IMG/VR virus record: IMGVR_UViG_3300047563_000187
Span: 111,262 to 175,261 of that record
From: a virus
Reading direction: 5' to 3' (one strand)
Length of the DNA stretch: 64,000 nucleotides
Below the pieces are notes generated by a model that saw only the letters and a list, made by a program, of their open reading frames with translations, was not told where the DNA came from and did no database searches. Of this stretch, positions 58,493 through 63,981 are shown in pieces. How positions within the stretch are numbered: the first letter of the stretch is position 1; every line of letters starts with the position of its first letter. A program made the position numbers and the translations under genes.

Positions 58493-58882
58493 ATGGCTAC
58501 AGTAAACCCAGAGGTGGTTACGGGTGCCCTCCTCAAAGAACTAATAAAGAAGAGTAACGTCAGCATTACCCGGATGGCTGGCAAGTTAGACAAAACCCGT
58601 AGCAGCCTTCTGGCTGCCCTTAAGTGCAGTAACTCAAAACCCTCTGATGACGAGGTTACTGCCATACTCAACATAATCGGAGTAACCAGAGAGGAGTTCG
58701 AGTTTCAGAAGAAGCTCATCCTCGATGGCCTTGAGAACCAGTTCGGTATCAAGGCTCAATTCAGCGGATCACTGGCAGACGGTGATCAGCGTCGTAAAGT
58801 GCGTGGCCTAGTGCAACACCTGTATGTAAACCGGAGCATAGGATATAGACCACAAGCTCTGAATTACAGGCCTGTGTGCTAG
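58493..58882 (+). CDS. small helix-turn-helix protein (XRE-like), 129 aa
   Basis: The stretch SITRMAGKLDKTRSSLLAAL and LNIIGVTREEFEF has the helix-turn-helix pattern of XRE/Cro-type repressors, with a long basic tail (SIGYRPQALNYRPVC). AAGGAGG precedes ATG 58493. It may control neighbouring genes. The following terminator is strong. Confidence 0.65.
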   Translation: MATVNPEVVTGALLKELIKKSNVSITRMAGKLDKTRSSLLAALKCSNSKPSDDEVTAILNIIGVTREEFEFQKKLILDGLENQFGIKAQFSGSLADGDQRRKVRGLVQHLYVNRSIGYRPQALNYRPVC

Positions 58883-58890
58883 AGAAAATA

Positions 58891-58917
58891 GAGGGGCAAA
58901 CATTGCCTCTCTTTTTT
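58891..58917 (+). terminator. Rho-independent terminator
   Basis: GAGG(GG)CAA/TTGCCTC with a bulge, then TCTTTTTT. Confidence 0.75.
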
Positions 58918-58975
58918 AGTTGACAGCAAGCCAATCTTTGAGCATAGTGTCTCCTGAAACCTTTAGGAGATCATT

Positions 58976-59851
58976 ATGATCGCGAAAATCACCTCTACCC
59001 CGGATTACCGTCCTGACCTGCGTGGCTGTATGGATCTGCGGGATTTCTTCGAGCAAAACACCATGACTGGTCGTTTCCGTGACTGGATCCGCCGTCGTGT
59101 AGTTCCGGCTTTCGAGCATACCGCTGGTGTTCTCTACCAGTACAACAAGTATGATGGCTGCCCGGAAGAACTGGCTGGCTCCGTACGTGAACTGAACTAC
59201 TACGTTCGCCCAGAGGGCATCCCGACCGTAGTCACCCTGGCTGGTCTGGATATGCCTGCTGCTGCAGCACCTGTTGAAGCTCCCGGCCAACCTGAGGCCG
59301 CTGGTGGCGTCAGTGGTGAGAGCATGCTGTCTCTTATCCTGGCTGCTAACAAAGAGCTGGCTGAGCGGATGGCGTCTCTGGAATCCCTTCTGGTTACGAA
59401 GGGAGACCGCAACATCTCTGAGAATGCCCCCGGTCTGCCGGCTCGCAAAGCTGAAGTAGTCGACACTGGTAACTCATTCGAGTTCCTGCTGAAGACTCAC
59501 GGTTTCTCGAACAACCACATGTACGAGTACCGTCGTAATGGCGTGAAGCGTAGCAAGCTGTACAACATCTGGCGTGCTACCGTGGACAAGACCTTCCCGA
59601 AGAAGCCTGCGTGGCTCGACGTCACCAAGCCGTTCGAAGTGCATCTGCAGTTCGGCTACCTGGAAGGGTTCGACGTTCACAACTTCGTGAAGAGCTCGAT
59701 CGATGCGTTGGCCACCGTCTGGGGCTTCAACGACAAGATCGTTCAGAAGGTCTCAGTGGAGGGTGCTTACGTAGCACCGACAGCGGCACTAGATGCTAGC
59801 TTCCATCTGAAATCGAAGAACGCCTTCATCAGATACGTAATCAAGCAGTAA
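58976..59851 (+). CDS. AntA-like N-domain fused to a RusA-like C-domain (tentative)
   Basis: The protein has 291 residues. The N-terminus (DLRDFFEQNTMTGRFRDWIRRRV) resembles the AntA antirepressor motif. A flexible Ala/Pro linker follows (APVEAPGQPEAAGG). The C-terminal part (KPFEVHLQFGYLEGFDVHNF...SSIDALATVWGFNDKIV) has the order of a RusA Holliday junction resolvase, but two of its acidic residues are replaced (DxxN and ND in place of DxDN and DD). TAGGAG precedes ATG 58976. Assignment tentative. Confidence 0.45.
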   Translation: MIAKITSTPDYRPDLRGCMDLRDFFEQNTMTGRFRDWIRRRVVPAFEHTAGVLYQYNKYDGCPEELAGSVRELNYYVRPEGIPTVVTLAGLDMPAAAAPVEAPGQPEAAGGVSGESMLSLILAANKELAERMASLESLLVTKGDRNISENAPGLPARKAEVVDTGNSFEFLLKTHGFSNNHMYEYRRNGVKRSKLYNIWRATVDKTFPKKPAWLDVTKPFEVHLQFGYLEGFDVHNFVKSSIDALATVWGFNDKIVQKVSVEGAYVAPTAALDASFHLKSKNAFIRYVIKQ

Positions 59852-59855
59852 GCCA

Positions 59856-59880
59856 AAAGGCCCTCCTCGGAGGGCCTTCT
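59856..59880 (+). terminator. hairpin terminator
   Basis: AAGGCCCTCC/GGAGGGCCTT followed by CTTCTTC-type pyrimidine run; a modest terminator. Confidence 0.65.
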
Positions 59881-59884
59881 TCAT

Positions 59885-59894
59885 GGTATAAGTA
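59885..59894 (+). promoter_or_regulatory. GGTATAAGTA phage promoter
   Basis: A perfect element followed by CTTCGTGGTG, 44 bases before ATG 59938. Confidence 0.7.
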
Positions 59895-59937
59895 CTTCGT
59901 GGTGAGTGGGTGACGTGGAGGTTGGAGGAAAAACTTA

Positions 59938-60315
59938 ATGAGCGTCTTTGAATACCTGCAGAAATACTATGAGTACCGCTGGAGCTCTCCCGAGTTCAAG
60001 TATGAAATCACTTTGATCCTGGGGTTGGTCTTCTTGAATAGTGCTATCTTGGCATTGATCATGAAGGTCAGACGGAATCTATCTGACGCCCCTATAGTCT
60101 TCGTTCCTATCATGCTGATCTTCATCTTCCTGTCTATGCCTATGGGCTTCGATATGTTCGTCGGCGTGCTGGCTATCTGTGCATCGTTCGTCTCGATCAC
60201 CGTATATGAGGCTCAGATGGCGGCAATTAGACGTATCGAAGAGGAGATGTTTATCCATGATCTAAAGGAAATCAGCTTAATGATGTGGAAAAAGCCTCTC
60301 TGGAGGTGTGATTAA
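59938..60315 (+). CDS. membrane protein, 125 aa
   Basis: Three hydrophobic segments (ITLILGLVFLNSAILALIM, IVFVPIMLIFIFLSM, FVGVLAICASFVSITVY) are followed by a charged helical tail (MAAIRRIEEEMFIHDLKE). GGAGGAA precedes ATG 59938. Size and topology suit a small phage membrane protein such as an exclusion factor, holin or antiholin; not identified. Confidence 0.65.
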   Translation: MSVFEYLQKYYEYRWSSPEFKYEITLILGLVFLNSAILALIMKVRRNLSDAPIVFVPIMLIFIFLSMPMGFDMFVGVLAICASFVSITVYEAQMAAIRRIEEEMFIHDLKEISLMMWKKPLWRCD

Positions 60316-60321
60316 AGAAAA

Positions 60322-60343
60322 GGGGTGTTGACACCCTTTTTTA
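60322..60343 (+). terminator. terminator overlapping the tRNA-operon -35 box
   Basis: GGGTG/CACCC with loop TTGA, then TTTTTT. The TTGACA -35 of the next promoter lies inside the hairpin. Confidence 0.7.
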
Positions 60344-60355
60344 GTATGCTATAGT
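60328..60355 (+). promoter_or_regulatory. sigma70-type promoter of the tRNA cluster
   Basis: TTGACA (60328-60333), 16 bases, TATAGT (60350-60355). It is the obvious start of the stable RNA operon. Confidence 0.75.
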
Positions 60356-60361
60356 GGCATC

Positions 60362-60540
60362 CTAGTTTCTCAAGTGGGTGGGCATATGATCCTCATCATG
60401 GATGTACAATACGGTGAAACGAATTGTGCGGCCGGATTACTGCAATAGGGATTGACAACCCTACTGAGATTGTGAGAAGCTTGCCTGGTAAACATCGGAA
60501 ACCCGATTGGGTTGTCGCTGTTGATCAGTTAGCACGAAAC
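60362..60540 (+). ncRNA. structured leader of the tRNA operon
   Basis: No gene is visible. It contains a long-range helix GTTTCTCA (60365-60372)/TGAGAAGC (60473-60480), the hairpins ATGAT/ATCAT, ACAAT/ATTGT and TAGGG/CCCTA, and AACCC/GGGTT (60500-60513). It may be a precursor leader that is removed by RNases, or part of a further RNA. Confidence 0.45.
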
Positions 60541-60617
60541 GGAGCTGTAGTTTAGATGGTGAAAATGCCTGCCTGTCACGCAGGAGACCGCGGGTTCGAG
60601 CCCCGTCAGTTCCGCCA
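60541..60617 (+). tRNA. tRNA-Asp (GTC)
   Basis: Full cloverleaf: acceptor GGAGCTG/CAGTTCC, T loop TTCGAGC, discriminator G, encoded CCA. Anticodon GTC at 60575-60577. Confidence 0.95.
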
Positions 60618-61045
60618 AAATCTTAAGATCAGTACCCAATCTCCCGCCAGCTAACGGGAGATTAGGATGACCGAGAAACCCTTCGTTGCGGGGTAAGGTT
60701 TTACAGTGGCACAGCCAAGCCTTCCTGTCTCTAATCCTGAGATGGTAAGAATCCCTGAGGTAGGGGACTGTAAGATCCTAGGACACTCATCATATTGGAT
60801 GATACTGAGCACAAACTCGTTGAGGGTATGCAAATTCCCTCTCTGGCCTTCGGGTCAGGTGGCCGAATAAAAGCCTAGCATGGGCGTTAAGGCAATCTAC
60901 TGGGGATGACCTCCCCTTGTCAGGCACCGTGAGGTGTGAGATCCGCCAGAGGGAATCTGGAGTAGAGATACGAGGTAGCAATACATGCACCTAGGTCGTC
61001 GGTAGCACAGGAATCCGACTCCTTTGGGTGCTGATCTTAAGGTTT
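60618..61045 (+). ncRNA. large ornate RNA closed by a 20-bp stem
   Basis: It begins right after the CCA of tRNA-Asp and ends 12 bases before tRNA-Pro. Bases 60618-60637 pair with 61026-61045 in 20 contiguous pairs, two of them G-U. Inner hairpins: AATCTCCCG/CGGGAGATT (60638-60663), CATCAT/ATGATG-type at about 60787, GAGGG/CCCTC (60822-60841), CTGGCC-TTCG-GGTCAG (60843-60858), GGGGA/TCCCC (60902-60916), CACC-GTGA-GGTG (GNRA loop), CCAGA/TCTGG and GTCGG/CCGAC. No plus-strand gene is present. Size and tRNA context recall giant phage RNAs such as GOLLD and ROOL, but I cannot assign a class. Confidence 0.7.
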
Positions 61046-61057
61046 TGAAAGTTTCAT

Positions 61058-61134
61058 CTGTCCGTAGCGCAGTCTGGTAGCGTGCTCGATTTGGATTCGA
61101 GGGGTCGAAGGTTCAAATCCTTCCGGGCAGACCA
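61058..61134 (+). tRNA. tRNA-Pro (TGG)
   Basis: Acceptor CTGTCCG/CGGGCAG, T arm GAAGG/CCTTC, discriminator A, encoded CCA. Anticodon TGG at 61092-61094. Confidence 0.93.
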
Positions 61135-61141
61135 ATTTAAT

Positions 61142-61333
61142 GTCCCATATGCACGGCTAGTCTCAAATGCTCTTCCATCCACGTGGGTTGAGTCAGTAAT
61201 GGTAAAAGGCGAGATAGGCTTGGAGTGCAGGTGAAAGGCAGAAGGGCCTACTAGTAAGCTAGACTACGTGGATTAGCTGAAGACAGGAAGATACGTTGAG
61301 TAGTCAAAGGTTCGACTCCTAAGTGGGACGCCA
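61142..61333 (+). ncRNA. 192-nt RNA with tRNA-like acceptor stem, T-loop and CCA
   Basis: The ends pair like an acceptor (GTCCCAT with GTGGGAC, one G-U) and are followed by G and CCA. A T-loop-like TTCGACT flanked by AGG/CCT lies 12 bases before. No anticodon or D arm can be drawn. The middle has a pseudoknot: ATCCACG (61177-61183) pairs with CGTGGAT (61267-61273), and GACTA (61262-61266) pairs with TAGTC (61301-61305). That order recalls the P3-P7 core of group I introns, but the RNA is very small for one. Unknown class. Confidence 0.55.
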
Positions 61334-61340
61334 ATTTGAT

Positions 61341-61416
61341 CGATGTGTAGCTTAACAGGTAGAGCATCTCCTTCATACGGAGCAGGTTGTAGGTTCAAGT
61401 CCTACCTCATCGACCA
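61341..61416 (+). tRNA. tRNA with CAT anticodon (elongator Met, or Ile2)
   Basis: Acceptor CGATGTG/CTCATCG has one U-U mismatch and a paired C1-G72. Anticodon CAT at 61374-61376. If lysidine is added it would read ATA as Ile. Confidence 0.88.
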
Positions 61417-61423
61417 GAACAGT

Positions 61424-61500
61424 TGGGATATCGCCTAGTTGGCCTAAGGCATCGGACTTTGACTCCGATATCGTTGGTTCGAATCCAACTATCCCTGCCA
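61424..61500 (+). tRNA. tRNA-Gln (TTG)
   Basis: Anticodon stem TCGGA/TCCGA, loop CTTTGAC, anticodon TTG at 61459-61461. T arm GTTGG/CCAAC, CCA encoded. The 1-72 pair is a T-T mismatch, as is usual for a weak 1-72 pair in tRNA-Gln. Confidence 0.92.
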
Positions 61501-61507
61501 GATTACT

Positions 61508-61583
61508 GGGGAAATAGCACAATTGGCAGTGCACCTGCTTTGCAAGCAGACGGTTGTGGGTTCGAATCCCATTTTCTCCACCA
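61508..61583 (+). tRNA. tRNA-Ala (TGC)
   Basis: Acceptor GGGGAAA/TTTCTCC, including a G3-T70 pair, the identity element for alanine. Anticodon TGC at 61541-61543, CCA encoded. Confidence 0.94.
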
Positions 61584-61589
61584 AACAAT

Positions 61590-61672
61590 GCGGATGTGAT
61601 GGAATGGCAGACATGCTACGCTTAGAACGTAGTGCCTAGTGCGTGTGAGTTCGAGTCTCACCATCCGTACCA
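61590..61672 (+). tRNA. tRNA-Leu (TAG)
   Basis: A class II tRNA with a long variable arm (TGCCTAGTGCG region). Anticodon TAG at 61623-61625. CCA encoded. Confidence 0.92.
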
Positions 61673-61674
61673 CA

Positions 61675-61740
61675 TTTGGTCCCGGGAGGGATAGCCCCGA
61701 TAGGCGAAGACGAGAGGACGGATCCTCTTGCACCAAACCA
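61675..61740 (+). ncRNA. 66-nt minimal tRNA-like RNA with CCA
   Basis: TTTGGT (61675-61680) pairs with ACCAAA (61732-61737), followed directly by CCA. Inside are two hairpins, CGGG/CCCG and GAGAGGA-CGGA-TCCTCTT. No anticodon or T loop can be recognised. It could be a CCA-ended small RNA, a remnant tRNA or a processing spacer. Confidence 0.5.
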
Positions 61741-61746
61741 ATCCTT

Positions 61747-61800
61747 AAGGCCTCCTTTGGTATAAGTCTTGTAGAGAAGACTTATGGCTTAGGAGGCCTT
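61747..61800 (+). promoter_or_regulatory. nested palindrome containing promoter and ribosome binding site
   Basis: AAGGCCTCCT (61747-61756) pairs with AGGAGGCCTT (61791-61800), and ATAAGTCTT (61762-61770) with AAGACTTAT (61777-61785). The promoter GGTATAAGTC (61759-61768) lies within the left arm and the AGGAGG ribosome binding site of the next gene within the right arm. Transcripts starting here lack the left arm. Confidence 0.8.
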
Positions 61801-61805
61801 GTCGT

Positions 61806-62222
61806 ATGTGCTATTCCAAAGAACTCATTGAGTACTGGAGTCAACATCTCGAGGCCTACTTCTTCAACGAAGAGGACTTGGTAGTCTATCAGGTAATCGA
61901 AGGGTTGGAGTCAGCCTTCCTATCAGAGGTCACGGTACTCGGCTACTTGTTGCCAAGGTTGATGATGTTGAATGCCGACCAGAGCGACTATCAATCCATA
62001 GTCGTGGTCACCAGCGTAGCTTCGAGCCTAGCTATGTCGATCTTGATAGGCATGAATCCAGTACAAGCACTATCCGATACTCTGACTGGAATGTCTCTGG
62101 CTATGCCGAGGGATTACTTAGATCAGGTAGTTGCAGATAACCAAGATATGATCAACCAATTGACTCGCCGGTTGATTTCTATCCGTCAAAACAATCCCCT
62201 TATTCTTGGAGGTGACCAGTGA
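61806..62222 (+). CDS. hypothetical protein, 138 aa
   Basis: A helical protein (for example TDTLTGMSLAMPRDYLDQV) starting at ATG 61806, nine bases after AGGAGG. The middle (SIVVVTSVASSLAMSILIGM) is hydrophobic. Translation is predicted to be blocked in read-through transcripts from the tRNA operon by the hairpin upstream. Its stop overlaps the next start (GTGA). Function unknown. Confidence 0.7.
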   Translation: MCYSKELIEYWSQHLEAYFFNEEDLVVYQVIEGLESAFLSEVTVLGYLLPRLMMLNADQSDYQSIVVVTSVASSLAMSILIGMNPVQALSDTLTGMSLAMPRDYLDQVVADNQDMINQLTRRLISIRQNNPLILGGDQ

Positions 62223-62821
62223 TCCACCAAACTTACTCCCGTATTGCCGCCATCCTGGACAGCGACATGGAACAAGCCGATAAGCTCGGCAAGCTCTGCT
62301 CGATGTTCATGGTTCACGACCTCTCGGAGATCTCTCTCCCAGAGCCTACCTCTCAGCTCGAAGAGGACACTCAGCGTAAATTCAACATGTTCCTTGCAGA
62401 TGTGGCTGTGGATACAGTCCGTACGGTGATCACCCCGCAAGTTGTAGAGGAACGGTTGGATTACGCCTATACTGTAATCAGCTCGTATGTCCACGATCCA
62501 CGTCTGTTCACTCCGCTTGTAATCCTCTGGGCGGCAGGACGGATGTCCCGCATGGGAATGGAGCCTGGACTATGCTTTACCCGCATCCTGGACGCTGTGT
62601 ACAACAGCGAACGTAAGGACTGCCGGTATGATTTGAGATATACTTTCCGGGACAAAGATGTCCTTCGGGCTCTCGAGTCTGTGAAGACCGCAACGCTTGT
62701 CGACCCAGTCGTCAAGTTGGACTTCCTGCTGGGCCTGAAGCAGATTCTGACGTACCTGAAAGATCGAGACCGGGACTTCCGTAAAGGACTGACCCTTAAC
62801 CTAGTGGAGAAAATGCTATGA
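62219..62821 (+). CDS. hypothetical protein, 200 aa
   Basis: It starts with GTG 62219 after GGAGGTGA. Mostly helical (VRTVITPQVVEERLDYAYTV and others). The stop overlaps the next start (ATGA). It is in a three-gene operon between the two tRNA groups; no domain is recognised. Confidence 0.65.
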   Translation: MIHQTYSRIAAILDSDMEQADKLGKLCSMFMVHDLSEISLPEPTSQLEEDTQRKFNMFLADVAVDTVRTVITPQVVEERLDYAYTVISSYVHDPRLFTPLVILWAAGRMSRMGMEPGLCFTRILDAVYNSERKDCRYDLRYTFRDKDVLRALESVKTATLVDPVVKLDFLLGLKQILTYLKDRDRDFRKGLTLNLVEKML

Positions 62822-63396
62822 CCTTAGATGATGCCGTAGAACTGATCAGTGAGAATCACCCCACTGTTCTGATGAACCGGCTTCACGAGGCGGAACTTGC
62901 GGACGGCTTTCGGGCCGCCCGCGATTCCATCGACGTGAACGCTTTCCTTTACCAGCTGATCCTGCGTGCTACCGGCAATAAGGTAGACGACGAGGTCCTG
63001 CTGGCCAAGCAAGAGACCTTCATGAACTTTTACGTATTCACTAACCCTGTGGATACTGAAGGTATGCCGACTGTGTACGACCTGAGCCAAGAGGCTGAAC
63101 TGGTAGAGGGCGAGAAGTACAACTTCCTATGGCCTCAGTCAGTTAAGCTGATGCTGGCCCTGTCTACTCTGACCAAGCTGGAGTCTGTTGCAGAACATCT
63201 CCTGGCCTGGTCCGTAGAAGTAGGTGCAAGCTTCAGCCAGATGGTTACCATCCTGACTGACGAAAAGGTCCGGGAAGTGGTTGCCAAAGTGCTTCCGGAA
63301 GACAAGCATGACTGGATCCTCAAAGCTGTAGTAGAGGAAACCGCCGGCAGCAAGAAGAAAATCACTGCTGCGAAAAAAGCTATTGGTGTAGCTTGA
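62818..63396 (+). CDS. hypothetical protein, 192 aa
   Basis: A soluble helical protein with a basic C-terminal stretch (AGSKKKITAAKKAIGVA) that could bind nucleic acid. It is coupled to the previous gene by ATGA. The sequence before the next tRNA cluster contains a perfect 10-bp hairpin. Function unknown. Confidence 0.65.
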   Translation: MTLDDAVELISENHPTVLMNRLHEAELADGFRAARDSIDVNAFLYQLILRATGNKVDDEVLLAKQETFMNFYVFTNPVDTEGMPTVYDLSQEAELVEGEKYNFLWPQSVKLMLALSTLTKLESVAEHLLAWSVEVGASFSQMVTILTDEKVREVVAKVLPEDKHDWILKAVVEETAGSKKKITAAKKAIGVA

Positions 63397-63402
63397 CAGA
63401 AG

Positions 63403-63426
63403 GGACTGCAGGAGCTATCCTGCAGT
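63403..63426 (+). promoter_or_regulatory. hairpin before the second tRNA cluster
   Basis: GACTGCAGGA/TCCTGCAGTC, a perfect 10-bp stem with a four-base loop and no T-run. It is likely an RNase cleavage or processing site separating mRNA from tRNAs. Confidence 0.55.
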
Positions 63427-63434
63427 CTCATAGT

Positions 63435-63509
<75 letters not shown>

Positions 63510-63515
63510 AATTGA

Positions 63516-63590
63516 CGCGGGTGGGAGGTAAGGTATCTTACTGTCCTCATAAGGCAGAACAAGCAGGTTCGATTCCTGCACCCGCTACCA
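63516..63590 (+). tRNA. tRNA-Met (CAT), initiator-like
   Basis: Anticodon CAT at 63548-63550. Acceptor CGCGGGT/ACCCGCT with a C1-U72 mismatch, the hallmark of bacterial initiator tRNA. The anticodon stem is CTGTC/GGCAG, lacking the three G-C pairs of a typical initiator. CCA encoded. Confidence 0.85.
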
Positions 63591-63595
63591 GTTCT

Positions 63596-63679
63596 GGATG
63601 CATAGGCAAACGGTTAAGCCAGCGGTCTGTAAAACCGTAGCCCTCGGGCTTCTTGGTTCAAATCCAAGTGTATCCACCA
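63596..63679 (+). tRNA. tRNA-Tyr (GTA)
   Basis: A class II tRNA with a long variable arm (GCCCTCGGGC). Anticodon GTA at 63629-63631. CCA encoded. Confidence 0.94.
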
Positions 63680-63683
63680 AATT

Positions 63684-63761
63684 GGGTTCTTAGCTTAAGA
63701 TGGTCTGAAGCGGTGGACTGAAAATCCACAGAACTCGGTTCGAGTCCGAGAGAACCCACCA
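63684..63761 (+). tRNA. tRNA-Phe (GAA)
   Basis: Acceptor GGGTTCT/AGAACCC, anticodon GAA at 63720-63722, CCA encoded. Confidence 0.94.
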
Positions 63762-63762
63762 T

Positions 63763-63840
63763 GTGTACGTAGCTCAGATGGTCCAGAGCTCCCGGATGTG
63801 ACCCGGAAGGTCGTGAGTTCAAATCTCACCGTACACCCCA
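63763..63840 (+). tRNA. tRNA-His (GTG)
   Basis: Acceptor GTGTACG/CGTACAC, C73 discriminator (histidine identity), anticodon GTG at 63798-63800, CCA encoded. Confidence 0.93.
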
Positions 63841-63846
63841 AATGAC

Positions 63847-63923
63847 AGGAGATTAACTCAGCTGGTCAGAGTGCTTTCCTTACAAGAAAGAAGTCGTCGG
63901 TTCGATCCCGACATCTCCTACCA
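63847..63923 (+). tRNA. tRNA-Val (TAC)
   Basis: Acceptor AGGAGAT/ATCTCCT, anticodon TAC at 63881-63883, CCA encoded. Confidence 0.94.
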
Positions 63924-63933
63924 ATCCCTCCAG

Positions 63934-63966
63934 GCCCTGTTCGGTTTACCGACAGGGTTTTTTCAT
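63934..63966 (+). terminator. terminator of the second tRNA cluster
   Basis: CCCTGTTCGG/CCGACAGGG followed by TTTTTT. Confidence 0.88.
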
Positions 63967-63981
63967 TTAAGGAGTTTCCAA

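Noticed and set aside
61142-61333. a tmRNA reading of the 192-nt RNA
   Set aside because: It is shorter than known tmRNAs and no tag frame ending in Ala-Leu-Ala-Ala is present; only the tRNA-like ends and a pseudoknot match.
61373-61884. short frames on both strands over the tRNA cluster
   Set aside because: They lie across well-formed tRNAs and structured RNAs and carry no ribosome binding site.
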